DNA of 64,000 nucleotides from Chryseobacterium gambrini (GCF_900156825.1 NZ_FTOV01000001.1:186001-250000); one strand, 5' to 3'. Numbered from the stretch's first letter, positions 8,648 through 18,091 are shown. The notes: generated by a model not told the origin, from the letters alone. Numbers and translations are program-made.

Positions 8648-9355
8648 ATGATCGATAATAAAGTAGCATACATCACAGGCGGAACCAAAGGCATCGGTTT
8701 CGGAATTGCCAAAATTTTGCTTGAAAACGGAGTTTCGGTTGCATTTTCGGGAAGAAAAAAAGAAGATGTGGAAAAAGCTGAACAGGATTTAAAGCAGATT
8801 TCTGAAAACGTTCTGGGAATTGTATCGGATGTAAAAGTTCTTGAAAACGAAGAAAAAGCGGTACAACAGATAAAAGAAAAATTTGGCAGACTCAATTTTG
8901 TGATTGCAAATGCCGGTTTGGGAATTTTTAAGCCTGTGGATGAACTTTCTGCTGAAGAGTGGAAGGACATGATTGAAACCAATTTAACAGGTGTTTTCTA
9001 TACATTAAAAGCTTCCGTGGAAGAGCTGAAAAAGACAGAAGGATATTACATCACGGTTTCAAGCTTGGCGGGAGCCAATTTCTTTGAAAACGGAACAGGC
9101 TACAATGCCTCAAAATTTGGCGTAGTAGGTTTCACACAGGCTGCAATGATCGATTTAAGAAAATACAATATCAAATCTACGGTAATTATGCCGGGTTCTG
9201 TAGCCACGCATTTCAACGGAAATATTCCTTCGGAAAAAGACGCATGGAAGATCCAGCCCGAAGATATGGGGAATCTGGTTTTGGATATTTTAAAAATGAA
9301 CCCGAGAGTTTTACCGAGTAAGATCGAATTTCGGGCAACAAAACCCGCTAAATAA
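8648..9355 (+). CDS. Short-chain dehydrogenase/reductase (SDR)
   Basis: A 235-residue classical SDR. The cofactor-binding glycine motif TGGTKGIGFGIAK (about residues 9-21), the NAG motif (VIANAGLGIF, about 82-91), the catalytic Ser (TVSSLAGA, about 138) and YNASK (about 152-156) are all present. SGRKKED after beta-2 suggests NADP(H) preference. Cytoplasmic; the substrate cannot be told. It stands alone between the T9SS cluster and etfB. Confidence 0.88.
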   Translation: MIDNKVAYITGGTKGIGFGIAKILLENGVSVAFSGRKKEDVEKAEQDLKQISENVLGIVSDVKVLENEEKAVQQIKEKFGRLNFVIANAGLGIFKPVDELSAEEWKDMIETNLTGVFYTLKASVEELKKTEGYYITVSSLAGANFFENGTGYNASKFGVVGFTQAAMIDLRKYNIKSTVIMPGSVATHFNGNIPSEKDAWKIQPEDMGNLVLDILKMNPRVLPSKIEFRATKPAK

Positions 9356-9539
9356 TGACTTTAATGCATTGAATAGTAAAATAATAAGTACTATGCATGC
9401 ATAATATATTTTTTATTTATATTAGCGAAACATAATTTAACTGAAATTTAAAGTTTCTTTAAATTTTATTGAAGCATAAAAAATAGTACACATGGAACCG
9501 AAAAGTTTCATCTGACCATTAAAACAATAAGAACAACAT

Positions 9540-10286
9540 ATGAAAATATTAGTTTGTATAAGTAGTGTTCCGGATACTACTTCCAAAATTAACTTTACAG
9601 CGGATAAATCTGCATTCGACAAAAACGGAATTCAGTGGGTAATTAATCCTCTTGACGAATTTGCGTTAACAAAAGCAATAAAATTACAGGAATCTCAGGG
9701 GGCAACAGTAACGGTAATCAACGTAGGAGATGTTTCTACAGAGCCTGTTGTAAGAAAAGCTTTGGCAATCGGAGCAAACGATGCCGTAAGAGTAAATCTT
9801 GATCCTAAAGACAGTTTCTCTACAGCTAAAGAAATTGCAGCAGTTGCACAAAACGGAGGATACGATTTAATCCTTTGCGGTAAAGAATCGATCGATTATA
9901 ACGGAGGTTCTGTTCCTGGAATGGTCGCTCAGTTATTAAACCAGCCTTTCGTAAACGCATCTGTAGGTTTAGAAGTAAACGGAAGCGAAGCTACTGCAGT
10001 AAGAGAAATTGAAGGAGGTAAAGAAACCATTTCTGTAAAATTACCGGCTGTAATCGCGGGTCAGAAAGGATTGGTAGACGAAAAAGACTTAATTATTCCG
10101 AACATGAGAGGAATTATGTCTGCAAGAACAAAACCTTTGCAGGTAGTTGAATCTACATCTTCTGAGGTGAAAGTTCAGGGAGTTTCTTATGACAGCGTTC
10201 CGCCAAGAGCAGCCGTAAAATTGGTTTCTCCGGATAATTTGGATGAATTGGTAAGATTACTTCACGAAGAAGCAAAAGTAATTTAA
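9540..10286 (+). CDS. etfB: Electron transfer flavoprotein beta subunit
   Basis: The 248-residue protein begins MKILVCISSVPDTTSKI and carries the family signature around AQLLNQPFVNASVGLE plus VREIEGGKETISVKLPAVI. EtfB binds AMP and, with EtfA, takes electrons from acyl-CoA dehydrogenases and passes them to the quinone pool. etfA follows in the same direction after 129 bases, a gap long enough for a second promoter. The 184-base region upstream (9356-9539) is AT-rich with no gene. Confidence 0.95.
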   Translation: MKILVCISSVPDTTSKINFTADKSAFDKNGIQWVINPLDEFALTKAIKLQESQGATVTVINVGDVSTEPVVRKALAIGANDAVRVNLDPKDSFSTAKEIAAVAQNGGYDLILCGKESIDYNGGSVPGMVAQLLNQPFVNASVGLEVNGSEATAVREIEGGKETISVKLPAVIAGQKGLVDEKDLIIPNMRGIMSARTKPLQVVESTSSEVKVQGVSYDSVPPRAAVKLVSPDNLDELVRLLHEEAKVI

Positions 10287-10415
10287 TAAGAACCAAGTAA
10301 AAAGTAAAAAGATTCAGGATAAAATTGAGGTTTTAAAGACTCAAAAGTATTTCATTAACATAAAATACAATTTGCAACCTTGAATCTTGAACATTAAACC
10401 TTAAACAAATTTAAA

Positions 10416-11363
10416 ATGGCAGTATTCGTATACGCAGAAAATATAAACGGAGTTTACAAAAAAGCAGCTTTTGAAGCAGTTTCTTATGCTAAAGCTGTTG
10501 CAGATCAGGCTGGAGATACCGTAACGGCGATCTCTGTAAACCCTACAGATTCTTCAGATCTATTGTATAAATATGGAGCTTCAAACGTAATCAACATTAA
10601 AGACGAAGGTCTTAAAAGTTTCTCCGCTAAAGCTTACGCTCAGGCGGTAAGTGAAGTGGCAAACGGAAACATCATCGTTTTCCCTCACACAACAGATGCT
10701 TCTTCAATTGCCCCGATGTTGGCAGTAATGAACGGACATTCTTTAATCACTAATGTATTGGAAGCTCCTGAAAGCCTTTCTCCGTTTCAGGTGAAAAGAA
10801 GAGCTTTCTCAGGAAAAGGCTTCATGCATGCAAAAGCAGAAGGAAACGGAGTTATTGTAACGGTTTCTCAAAACGCTTTTGGAGTGAAGGAAAATGCAGT
10901 TTCAGGTTCAGAAGAAGTTAAAAACTTATCTGTTGCCAATGAAGATACCAAAGTAATCTCTCACGAGCAAAGCTCAGGAAAATTAGACCTTAAAGAAGCA
11001 GAGATCGTAGTTTCGGCAGGAAGAGGGTTAAAAGGTCCTGAAAACTGGGGAATGGTAGAAGATCTGGCAAACGTTTTAGGAGCTGCTACAGCTTGTTCAA
11101 AACCGGTTTCAGATATCGGATGGAGACCTCACACAGAACACGTAGGACAGACCGGTAAAGCGATCTCTCCCAATCTTTATATTGCAATCGGTATTTCCGG
11201 GGCAATTCAGCATTTGGCGGGAGTGAACTCTTCTAAAACAATCGTGGCAATCAACAGTGATCCTGAAGCTCCGTTCTTCAAATCTGCGGATTATGGAGTG
11301 GTAGGAGACGCTTTCCAGATTATCCCTGCATTAACGGAGAAAATTAAAGCAATTAAAGGATAA
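10416..11363 (+). CDS. etfA: Electron transfer flavoprotein alpha subunit
   Basis: The 315-residue protein has an N-terminal adenine-nucleotide-hydrolase-like domain and the C-terminal FAD domain of EtfA: VVSAGRGLKGPENW, SDIGWRPHTEHVGQTGK, YIAIGISGAIQHLAG and AINSDPEAPFFKSADYG. It holds the FAD of the EtfAB heterodimer that shuttles electrons from fatty-acid and amino-acid oxidation. It lies directly downstream of etfB and ends in a clear terminator. Confidence 0.95.
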   Translation: MAVFVYAENINGVYKKAAFEAVSYAKAVADQAGDTVTAISVNPTDSSDLLYKYGASNVINIKDEGLKSFSAKAYAQAVSEVANGNIIVFPHTTDASSIAPMLAVMNGHSLITNVLEAPESLSPFQVKRRAFSGKGFMHAKAEGNGVIVTVSQNAFGVKENAVSGSEEVKNLSVANEDTKVISHEQSSGKLDLKEAEIVVSAGRGLKGPENWGMVEDLANVLGAATACSKPVSDIGWRPHTEHVGQTGKAISPNLYIAIGISGAIQHLAGVNSSKTIVAINSDPEAPFFKSADYGVVGDAFQIIPALTEKIKAIKG

Positions 11364-11497
11364 TAGAGGTTAATTGTGAATGATCAGCCTGCTTCGTCTG
11401 TCAGTTTTAGTTATTATTTAAATTAAAAATTCACCGGCAAAGCAAAATTGACTTATAAAATAAATTCACAATTCACCAATCAATAAAATTCGCATAT

Positions 11498-11524
11498 AAA
11501 AGCCCATTTCGGGCTTTTATTTTT
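11498..11524 (+). terminator. Terminator after etfA
   Basis: AAAAGCCC and GGGCTTTT form a perfect 8-bp stem around ATTTC, followed by ATTTTT. Confidence 0.85.
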
Positions 11525-11559
11525 GTCTAAAAAGTAAAAAAAACTTTGAAAAATTAATC

Positions 11560-11567
11560 TATATTTG
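11560..11567 (+). promoter_or_regulatory. -7 box (TATATTTG) of the bifunctional nuclease gene
   Basis: TATATTTG fits TAnnTTTG exactly and lies 5 bases before the ATG at 11573, so the transcript would be nearly leaderless. No good -33 box at the usual spacing was found. Confidence 0.45.
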
Positions 11568-11572
11568 TAGCT

Positions 11573-12172
11573 ATGGATTATAAACAGTTAATTATTCGCG
11601 GGATATCGTACAGCCAGACACAATCCGGGGCGTACGCACTATTATTGGAACATGAGGAAACACATATAAAATTACCTGTTGTTATAGGGAATTTCGAGGC
11701 ACAATCCATTTCTTTGGGGCTTGAGAAAGACATTCACCCGCCTCGCCCTCTTACACACGATTTATTTACAAAATTTATCGTTTCGGCAAATTACGAACTT
11801 GTATCCGTTATCATCTATCAGATTGTAGACGGCGTTTTCTTCTCAAATATCAACTTTAAAAATAAAGCTACGGAAGAAGAGCTCATCTTAGATGCAAGAA
11901 CTTCCGATGCGGTAGCCATGGCGGTACGATTTGATGCACCTATTTTTACTACCCAACAAGTACTGAACGAAGCAGGAATTCTTCTGGAACTGGAAGATGT
12001 TTCCAAAGAAGAGCAGCCGTTTTCCGAAACGGTTCAGGTGGAAGATAACCTGAAATCCATTTCAATGGAAGAATTGCAGAAATTGCTGGATGAAGCGGTA
12101 AAAGAAGAAGATTATGACACTGCTCTTGAAATTCAGGAAGAAATCAGGAGGAGGAAGAAAAAAATTGACTAA
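11573..12172 (+). CDS. Bifunctional nuclease family protein (DUF151) with UVR motif
   Basis: The 199-residue protein has a BFN/DUF151 domain (about residues 1-135; PVVIGNFEAQSISLGLE, PRPLTHDLF, DARTSDAVAMAVR), a family with members reported to have RNase and DNase activity. The last 35 residues are a UvrB/UvrC-type UVR motif (LDEAVKEEDYDTALEIQEEI), a helical hairpin for protein contacts. It is followed after 21 bases by the nucleoside transporter, perhaps one operon. Confidence 0.85.
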   Translation: MDYKQLIIRGISYSQTQSGAYALLLEHEETHIKLPVVIGNFEAQSISLGLEKDIHPPRPLTHDLFTKFIVSANYELVSVIIYQIVDGVFFSNINFKNKATEEELILDARTSDAVAMAVRFDAPIFTTQQVLNEAGILLELEDVSKEEQPFSETVQVEDNLKSISMEELQKLLDEAVKEEDYDTALEIQEEIRRRKKKID

Positions 12173-12193
12173 AAGAGATTATTTATACTAATT

Positions 12194-13576
12194 ATGAATT
12201 TAAAATTACGACTGACCGTCTTGAGTTTTCTGCAGTTCTTCGTTTGGGGAGCGTGGCTGATTACGATGGCTAATTTTTGGTTCGGTACAAAACATTGGGA
12301 CGGAGCGCAGTTTGGTGCTGTTTTCGGAACCATGGGAATTGCTTCCATTTTTATGCCGACCATTACCGGAATCATTGCCGACCGTTGGGTGAACGCAGAA
12401 AGGATTTTTTCAGTGTTACATATTTTATACGGTATCGTGCTTTTCATTCTGCCTCATTCGGCGGATCCCGGTTCTTTCTTCACGGTAATGCTTGTGGCAA
12501 TGTGTTTTTACATGCCGACTATTGCATTAGCCAATTCAATATCTTATACCATTCTTAAAAACAGTGAGCTGGATGTTGTGAAAGACTTTCCGCCAATCCG
12601 TGTTTGGGGAACCATCGGTTTTATTGTAGCCATGTGGATTACCAACCTTACGGGGAACAAAGCTACCGAAGGACAATTTTACATTGCCGGAGCTGTAGCC
12701 ATTTTCTTAGGAATCTATGCTTTAACATTACCAAAATGTCCTCCGCAGAAATTAATAGACAAAGATGCTCCGTTATCGGAGCAATTAGGTCTAAATGCCT
12801 TTAAACTGTTCAAAGATTACAAGACAGCCTTGTTTTTCCTGTTCTCCATGTTGTTAGGAGCGGCTTTACAGCTTACCAATGCTTACGGAGATGTATTCCT
12901 GAGCGAATTTGAACACTTTCCGAAATACGCAGACTCTTTCGTAGTGAAAAGATCTACCATTATTATGTCCATTTCTCAGGTTTCCGAAACCCTGTTCATT
13001 TTGGCGATTCCTTTCTTTTTAAAACGATACGGAATTAAAAAAGTAATGTTGATTTCAATGTTTGCGTGGGTTTTAAGATTCGGTTTCTTTGCTTATGGTA
13101 TTCCGGAAGGATTTGGCTTAAGTTTAATCATTCTTTCCTGCATCGTTTACGGGATGGCTTTCGATTTCTTTAATATTTCAGGATCACTTTTTGTGGAAAC
13201 CACTACCGATAAAAAGATCCGTTCTTCGGCTCAGGGATTATTCATGATGATGACGAACGGTTTCGGAGCGGTTTTCGGAAGTTATGCAGCAGGCTGGGCA
13301 ATCGATAAATTCTTCACCCACAAATTTACTACAGCTTCTTCACTGGCAAATTATCTTGAAACAACACCGGACAACCAGACTTTTTTAGGAATTCTGCAAA
13401 AGAGTTTCAATTCTGCGGTAAATCCGGACGGAACGTTGTCTTCTATTGTAATGGTAAAAGACTGGCATAATATCTGGCTTTCTTTCGCAGCCTATGCGTT
13501 GGTTTTAGCTCTTTTATTTGCTGTTCTGTTCAGACACAAGCATACCCCTATTCAGACATCAGATATCAAACATTAA
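12194..13576 (+). CDS. MFS nucleoside transporter (NupG/XapB-like nucleoside:H+ symporter)
   Basis: A 460-residue inner-membrane protein with about twelve hydrophobic segments. The N-terminus LRLTVLSFLQFFVWGAWLIT, the segment GTMGIASIFMPTITGIIADRW and the loop FPPIRVWGTIGFIVAMW are typical of the nucleoside:proton symporter family within the MFS. It probably imports nucleosides for salvage, which fits with uridine kinase elsewhere in the region. A strong terminator follows. Confidence 0.85.
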   Translation: MNLKLRLTVLSFLQFFVWGAWLITMANFWFGTKHWDGAQFGAVFGTMGIASIFMPTITGIIADRWVNAERIFSVLHILYGIVLFILPHSADPGSFFTVMLVAMCFYMPTIALANSISYTILKNSELDVVKDFPPIRVWGTIGFIVAMWITNLTGNKATEGQFYIAGAVAIFLGIYALTLPKCPPQKLIDKDAPLSEQLGLNAFKLFKDYKTALFFLFSMLLGAALQLTNAYGDVFLSEFEHFPKYADSFVVKRSTIIMSISQVSETLFILAIPFFLKRYGIKKVMLISMFAWVLRFGFFAYGIPEGFGLSLIILSCIVYGMAFDFFNISGSLFVETTTDKKIRSSAQGLFMMMTNGFGAVFGSYAAGWAIDKFFTHKFTTASSLANYLETTPDNQTFLGILQKSFNSAVNPDGTLSSIVMVKDWHNIWLSFAAYALVLALLFAVLFRHKHTPIQTSDIKH

Positions 13577-13603
13577 TTTTATCGTATTGATAACGAATAT
13601 ATT

Positions 13604-13638
13604 AAATTGCACTTTCAAAAAAAGTGCAATTTTTTTTG
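13604..13638 (+). terminator. Terminator after the nucleoside transporter gene
   Basis: AAATTGCACTTT and AAAGTGCAATTT are perfect 12-bp arms around CAAAA, followed by a T-run. Confidence 0.9.
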
Positions 13639-13691
13639 ATATTCAGGCAACCCTTTCAAAAATCTCTCGTCTTATAAACAGAAACTAATTA

Positions 13692-14237
13692 ATGAAGAAT
13701 TTAGAAGAGAATTTTAAACTGGCAAAAAAGCAGGATCGGAGAGGGCAGAAAGCTCTGTACGAAATGTTTTCGGCGAAAATGCTTGCCATAGCAAATTCTT
13801 ATGTGAATAACCTTCATGATGCGGAAGATATTTTAATGAATTCTTTTTTCACTTGTTTTTCAAAAATAGAGGAATGCAGAGAATGGAAAAGCTTTCAGTT
13901 CTGGCTGAGGAAAATCGTAGTGAATAACTCGTTTAATTTCATCAGGAAAAACAGAAATATCCTTTACACGGATGTTGAGATCAGCGAAATCGGAAATGTT
14001 GAGGAAAACTGGGAAGAAGAAATGGAGGAGTTTAATATGGAGGAAATTTTTTCAAAAATGCCCGATGGATACCGATTGATTTTCAACCTGTATGTTTTTG
14101 AAGAAAAAAAGCATCATGAAATAGCAGAAATACTGAATATTTCTGAAGGCACCAGCAAAAGCCAGCTGAGCAAATCTAAAAAATGGATTGCAGATTTTTT
14201 AAAACAGAAGCAAAATGAAAAACAATACGCTAAATAA
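13692..14237 (+). CDS. RNA polymerase sigma-70 family (ECF-type) sigma factor
   Basis: The 181-residue protein has region 2 (NSYVNNLHDAEDILMNSFFTCFSKI, split here as YVNNLHDAEDILMNSF and nearby; about residues 36-60; FQFWLRKIVVNNSFNFIRK) and region 4 (FEEKKHHEIAEILNISEGTS, an HTH, about residues 137-156). It would direct RNA polymerase to a small regulon, probably linked to envelope signals. Its end overlaps the next gene by 23 bases, and that gene encodes a membrane-anchored protein in the place of an anti-sigma factor. Confidence 0.88.
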   Translation: MKNLEENFKLAKKQDRRGQKALYEMFSAKMLAIANSYVNNLHDAEDILMNSFFTCFSKIEECREWKSFQFWLRKIVVNNSFNFIRKNRNILYTDVEISEIGNVEENWEEEMEEFNMEEIFSKMPDGYRLIFNLYVFEEKKHHEIAEILNISEGTSKSQLSKSKKWIADFLKQKQNEKQYAK

Positions 14238-14922
14238 TTTAAAATCCGAGTACGAGAAGCTTGAAATAAAGCCTTCCGCCGATCTTTGGGACAGATTGGA
14301 TCAGAAGCTGGATGAAAAGCCTGAAAATGCTTCAAAACAGTCTTCCGGATGGTGGAAATATGCAGCCATTATCCTGTTGATGGTTTCTGTAGGAACAATT
14401 ATTTATTTTAAAAACAAAAATAACTTTGACCATCAAAAAACCGATTATATTGTAAAACAGCGTCTTGAAAATGCGGTAAATCCCATAAATCCGGAATTTG
14501 AAAAACAATCTGTCGCTTCTGAGGAACAAAAAAACAATCAGGAAAATACGGTAAAAGCTGTTTTAAAAAATCCGGAAACGAATTCGGCTGAGGTTTTAAA
14601 TTCAAAAAAAGAAGTTAACATTCGAAAAATTTCGAGTCCTGCAATTGAAGAAATTGCATTTAAGCAACAGGGAACTATCGATATTAACCCCGACAAAATT
14701 AAAAGCGAAAATATAATTTTTCCCGCGATCGCCAATGTAAAGAAAACAAAATCAGGCTATATTAATGCTGATGAACTGCTTATGGGAAGAGAATTTGATA
14801 AAACCAGAGAAGAAGCGAAAAAAGATGATCGCAAATTCGGAGTTTTTAATATCAATAAAGTCTTTCAGAAGGTGGATAATGTAACGGTTCTTGGCGTAAC
14901 GGTCTACACCGACACGAAATAG
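14215..14922 (+). CDS. Membrane protein, candidate anti-sigma partner
   Basis: This 235-residue protein has about 45 N-terminal cytoplasmic residues (LKSEYEKLEIKPSADLWDRL), one membrane segment (WWKYAAIILLMVSVGTIIYF, about residues 43-62), and a long periplasmic part rich in Lys, Asn and Glu. The topology and 23-base overlap with the sigma gene fit an anti-sigma factor, and the N-terminal PSADLWDRLDQKL pattern is common in such Bacteroidetes proteins. No zinc-finger anti-sigma motif is seen, so the role is inferred from context. Confidence 0.6.
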   Translation: MKNNTLNNLKSEYEKLEIKPSADLWDRLDQKLDEKPENASKQSSGWWKYAAIILLMVSVGTIIYFKNKNNFDHQKTDYIVKQRLENAVNPINPEFEKQSVASEEQKNNQENTVKAVLKNPETNSAEVLNSKKEVNIRKISSPAIEEIAFKQQGTIDINPDKIKSENIIFPAIANVKKTKSGYINADELLMGREFDKTREEAKKDDRKFGVFNINKVFQKVDNVTVLGVTVYTDTK

Positions 14923-15003
14923 ATTCTAATACTTTAAAATAAAAATTACTGTTCTTTTTTATGAACAGCGGTAAAATATTGTCTAAAAAATAAAAGAAAA
15001 TAC

Positions 15004-16089
15004 ATGAAAACTAAATTTGCCTTAATGACTGCTCTTTTTGCTTTTTCCTACGCCTTTTCACAGGAAGTAAGACCGGAATTACGAAGCTATTCTAAAAAAG
15101 TGGACAGCATTGTAGTCTCAGAAAAGTCTAAAATGAATCTGGAGCTGGATGATCTGGATAAAAGCTACAGAGAGAACAAAATAAGCGCTGATGAAAAGCA
15201 GAAGCAGAGAACAGAAATCGCGATGAAATACGAAGAAATCATCAACGAAAAAATAAACAGCCAGAAAGAAGAGCTGGAAAATGCAACCAAAAGCATTGTA
15301 AAAGATGTTGTAATGGGAAGATCCGGAAAACAGTCTATTGAACTTTTAGCTCAAAATAATGCGCTTCTTACGCTGAATACCTCCGGTAATAAAACCAAAA
15401 AAGACCTTTTACGCACGACAGATTTTAACATTGGTTTCGGTTTCATGAATCTTACAAAATCATCCTCTTCCCTTGCAATAGGCAATAAAGAATCCGGAAT
15501 ACGAGTAGGGAATTCCATGTCTTCACAAATGGAATTGAGAATGACGAGACAGATTGGCTCTCTGGTTTCTCCGGTATTTTACCGTATCGGTTTGGGATAT
15601 CGGTCAGATTCTTTCTCACCGAAAAAAACAACAATTTTCACTCAGGATAAAAATGAACTCTCTATTTCGGATTTTAATACTTTCGCCGAAGGAAATTTAA
15701 AAAAATCATATCTCAAAAATCACTATTTTCTGGTTCCGATCGATTTTGTATTTGTTTTAAATCCTAAATATACTGTAGAAAACAATGAAAAAATGCTGGA
15801 TAATTCCAAAGGGAATTTCAGAATCAGTGCAGGCGTTTATGGAGGCGTAAGATTTCTTACCCAAAACTATATCATTTACAAGAATGAAGAGAACAACCGC
15901 GTAAAATACAGAGAAAACATTCCGGACGCTGTTAATGCTTTTCTTTTTGGGGGCAAATTGTCTTTAGGATACGGTCCGCTTAATATTTTCGTGAAAAAAG
16001 ATTTCACACCCATATTTAACGATCAGGCAAAAATTAATAACAAATATGGCGTTCAGATAGGATTGGAGCTGTTATATATCAATTTTTAA
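15004..16089 (+). CDS. Hypothetical exported protein, probable outer-membrane beta barrel
   Basis: The 361-residue protein has a signal peptide (to about residue 20, SYAFSQ), then a charged helical segment (residues 30-100, coiled-coil-like, SKMNLELDDLDKSYRENK), and a C-terminal half with alternating beta strands ending in LELLYINF, an aromatic end typical of outer-membrane barrels. It lies 81 bases after the sigma/anti-sigma pair on the same strand and may be a regulated target. Function is unknown to me. Confidence 0.55.
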   Translation: MKTKFALMTALFAFSYAFSQEVRPELRSYSKKVDSIVVSEKSKMNLELDDLDKSYRENKISADEKQKQRTEIAMKYEEIINEKINSQKEELENATKSIVKDVVMGRSGKQSIELLAQNNALLTLNTSGNKTKKDLLRTTDFNIGFGFMNLTKSSSSLAIGNKESGIRVGNSMSSQMELRMTRQIGSLVSPVFYRIGLGYRSDSFSPKKTTIFTQDKNELSISDFNTFAEGNLKKSYLKNHYFLVPIDFVFVLNPKYTVENNEKMLDNSKGNFRISAGVYGGVRFLTQNYIIYKNEENNRVKYRENIPDAVNAFLFGGKLSLGYGPLNIFVKKDFTPIFNDQAKINNKYGVQIGLELLYINF

Positions 16090-16108
16090 TATGAATCTTC
16101 ATCATAGA

Positions 16109-16139
16109 AAAACACACTTTTTGGAGTGTGTTTTTTTTT
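16109..16139 (+). terminator. Terminator after the exported protein gene
   Basis: AAAACACACT and AGTGTGTTTT form a perfect 10-bp stem with a 6-base loop, followed by a T-run. Confidence 0.9.
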
Positions 16140-16161
16140 GTATTTTGGCACTTTAAGAAAT

Positions 16162-16539
16162 ATGAAAAATATTCAGTTATTAGGATTGGTGTTGGTGGTT
16201 GCAGGAAGTTTTCTGCCGCTCGTTCACGTTCCGGTTATTGGGAACTGGAACTATTGGAAGCTCGATCATTCTCTGGCAGTAATCTGTTGGATACTTTCCG
16301 CAGGAGCGCTGTTCGGAATAGCCAACAACAAGGCAAAAGTTTCGAAGATTTTTGGAGTTCTTCTGCTGCTTCTGTTTGTTTTTACACTCATCGCCGTAAA
16401 ACTTCAGGCTTCAGATTACTTCAGCTTTATGCCGTTTAAATCGTGGCAGGATAAATTGGCGAGAATAGTTAAGTTAAAATGGGGCTGGATATTAGAATTT
16501 TTAGGAGCATTCATCATCATTTTTACAAAAAAAGATTAG
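16162..16539 (+). CDS. Hypothetical four-helix membrane protein
   Basis: The protein is 125 residues from the ATG at 16162 (MKNIQLLGLVLVVAG); an earlier start at 16126 would read through the terminator T-run and is unlikely. Four hydrophobic segments are visible, the last being LEFLGAFIIIFTKK at the C-terminus. I do not recognise a family. It is the last chromosomal gene before the integrated element and looks intact. Confidence 0.6.
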   Translation: MKNIQLLGLVLVVAGSFLPLVHVPVIGNWNYWKLDHSLAVICWILSAGALFGIANNKAKVSKIFGVLLLLLFVFTLIAVKLQASDYFSFMPFKSWQDKLARIVKLKWGWILEFLGAFIIIFTKKD

Positions 16540-16567
16540 TAAAAAGCAAAAATAAGCAAAACGGTTA

Positions 16568-16577
16568 AAACCTTTGC
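16568..16577 (+). other. Candidate left attachment core (CTnDOT-like)
   Basis: AAACCTTTGC matches the CTnDOT target pattern GTANNTTTGC in its last eight positions (ANNTTTGC). It lies between the last chromosomal gene and the integrase, where attL is expected. No tRNA gene is visible here. Without the other end of the element this is only a candidate. Confidence 0.3.
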
Positions 16578-16644
16578 TATACAAGGCTTTATAAAAAGAG
16601 TAGTCTTAGTTCGGAAGTCGGTGTCTGATAGGTTTGGGGCTTAA

Positions 16645-16690
16645 ATTGACAAGGTTAGGTTACTAATTCGTTACCGATTGACAAAGGTAA
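16645..16690 (+). promoter_or_regulatory. Candidate integrase arm-type direct repeat and palindrome
   Basis: ATTGACAAGGTTA (16645-16657) and ATTGACAAAGGTAA (16677-16690) form a near-direct repeat 32 bases apart. Between them GGTTAC...GTTACC (16658-16675) is an imperfect palindrome. Direct repeats beside the core are where IntDOT-type integrases bind with their N-terminal domain; the link is inference. Confidence 0.3.
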
Positions 16691-16789
16691 TGATATGGCT
16701 TAACTGATTATATTTCAGTCTTTTGCGCCCTTTTCTACATTCCCTTGTAACTCAATGTAATTTAATTTTAAACATTAAACATTTGAGTT

Positions 16790-18040
16790 ATGGAACAGAC
16801 AAAAAAATCGACGTTCAAACTGCTTTTCTATTTGAAAAAGAACGAACTGAAAAAGAACGGTAATGCCCCGATTATGGCACGTATTACTATTGACGGAACC
16901 CCTAAGACTTTCGGAACAAAGTTAGAAATTGACCCCAATAATTGGGATTTGAAACACGGAAGAGTTCAGGGAAAAAGTGCGCAGGCACTAAGCATTAATA
17001 AAAAACTGGATAACATACGTGGGCGTATCGACAAGATTTATGAAGATATGCTGAAGCACGAGGGCTTTGCGACCGCCCAAAAAGTAAAGCTATCTTTTTT
17101 AGGTGTTGGTGTAATGGATGATGCAATACTTAAAGTCTTCAACGACCAAAATGAGGATTTTAAAAAACTGGTCGAAAAGGAAGAACGCTCACAAAGCACC
17201 TACAACAAGTATATCACAGTTTACAATCATCTTACCACGTTTATCAAAGAACGCTATCATCGTGATGATATGGCTTTCCGGGAATTGACTGCCGATTTTA
17301 TCCGGGAGTTTGATTTTTACCTCCGGTACGATTTACAGTCTTCGCATAATACGGTTTGGGTGTACACGATGCCTTTATTAGCCGTTGTGGAACTGGCTAT
17401 TAAAAAGGGCTTGATACGTGATAATCCGTTTCAGGATTATGAAATCAATATGGAAGAAACTGACCGGGGTTATATCCTTAAAGAAGATGTAGAAAAGCTG
17501 ATAATGTGCGTACCATCGCACCCACGGTATGAACTGGTAAAAGACCTGTTTATTTTCAGTTGCTTTACTGGACTTGCTTATGCGGATATTAAGAAACTGA
17601 CAAGGAACAATATTCAATCATTCTTTGACGGTCATCAGTGGATTATCAGCAGGAGAAAGAAATCAGATATTGCTTCTAATGTTCGGTTAATGGAAATCCC
17701 TAAGCGTATCATTGAGAAGTATCAGGGTACGACAAGGAATGAATTTATCTTTCCGGTTCCGACCAATGCAACCTGCAATACACACATAGGTAAACTGGTT
17801 GAAAAGGCAGAAATCATTACAGAACAAAAAGTAACCTTTCACACGGCAAGACATACTTTCGGAACAATGTTTTTGACGGAGGGCGTACCGCTTGAAAGCC
17901 TTAGCAAAATGATGGGACATAAAAACATTTCCACCACACAGATTTACGCTAAAATTACAAGCCAAAAAATCAGTAAGGATATGGATTTGGTTACACCGAA
18001 ATTTAAGGCAATGGAAGAAGCATTTATGATGGCAATCTAA
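16790..18040 (+). CDS. int: Tyrosine site-specific integrase, IntDOT type
   Basis: The 416-residue protein has an N-terminal arm-binding and SAM-like core-binding part (about 1-215) and a C-terminal catalytic domain. Catalytic residues visible: a Lys in SRRKKSDI, the HTARHTFGTMF box, and GHKNISTTQIYAKI with the nucleophile Tyr. The first catalytic Arg position reads FTGLAYADIKKL, with no Arg; loss of that Arg is known for the IntDOT group. It catalyses excision and integration of the element. It is the first gene of the ICE and is followed by a terminator. Confidence 0.93.
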   Translation: MEQTKKSTFKLLFYLKKNELKKNGNAPIMARITIDGTPKTFGTKLEIDPNNWDLKHGRVQGKSAQALSINKKLDNIRGRIDKIYEDMLKHEGFATAQKVKLSFLGVGVMDDAILKVFNDQNEDFKKLVEKEERSQSTYNKYITVYNHLTTFIKERYHRDDMAFRELTADFIREFDFYLRYDLQSSHNTVWVYTMPLLAVVELAIKKGLIRDNPFQDYEINMEETDRGYILKEDVEKLIMCVPSHPRYELVKDLFIFSCFTGLAYADIKKLTRNNIQSFFDGHQWIISRRKKSDIASNVRLMEIPKRIIEKYQGTTRNEFIFPVPTNATCNTHIGKLVEKAEIITEQKVTFHTARHTFGTMFLTEGVPLESLSKMMGHKNISTTQIYAKITSQKISKDMDLVTPKFKAMEEAFMMAI

Positions 18041-18063
18041 TCAGCTTTTATTTAATCACAATG

Positions 18064-18090
18064 AGCAGAACTTAACGGTTCTGCTTTTTT
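18064..18090 (+). terminator. Terminator after the integrase gene
   Basis: AGCAGAAC and GTTCTGCT pair around a 6-base loop and are followed by a T-run. Confidence 0.85.
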
Positions 18091-18091
18091 A

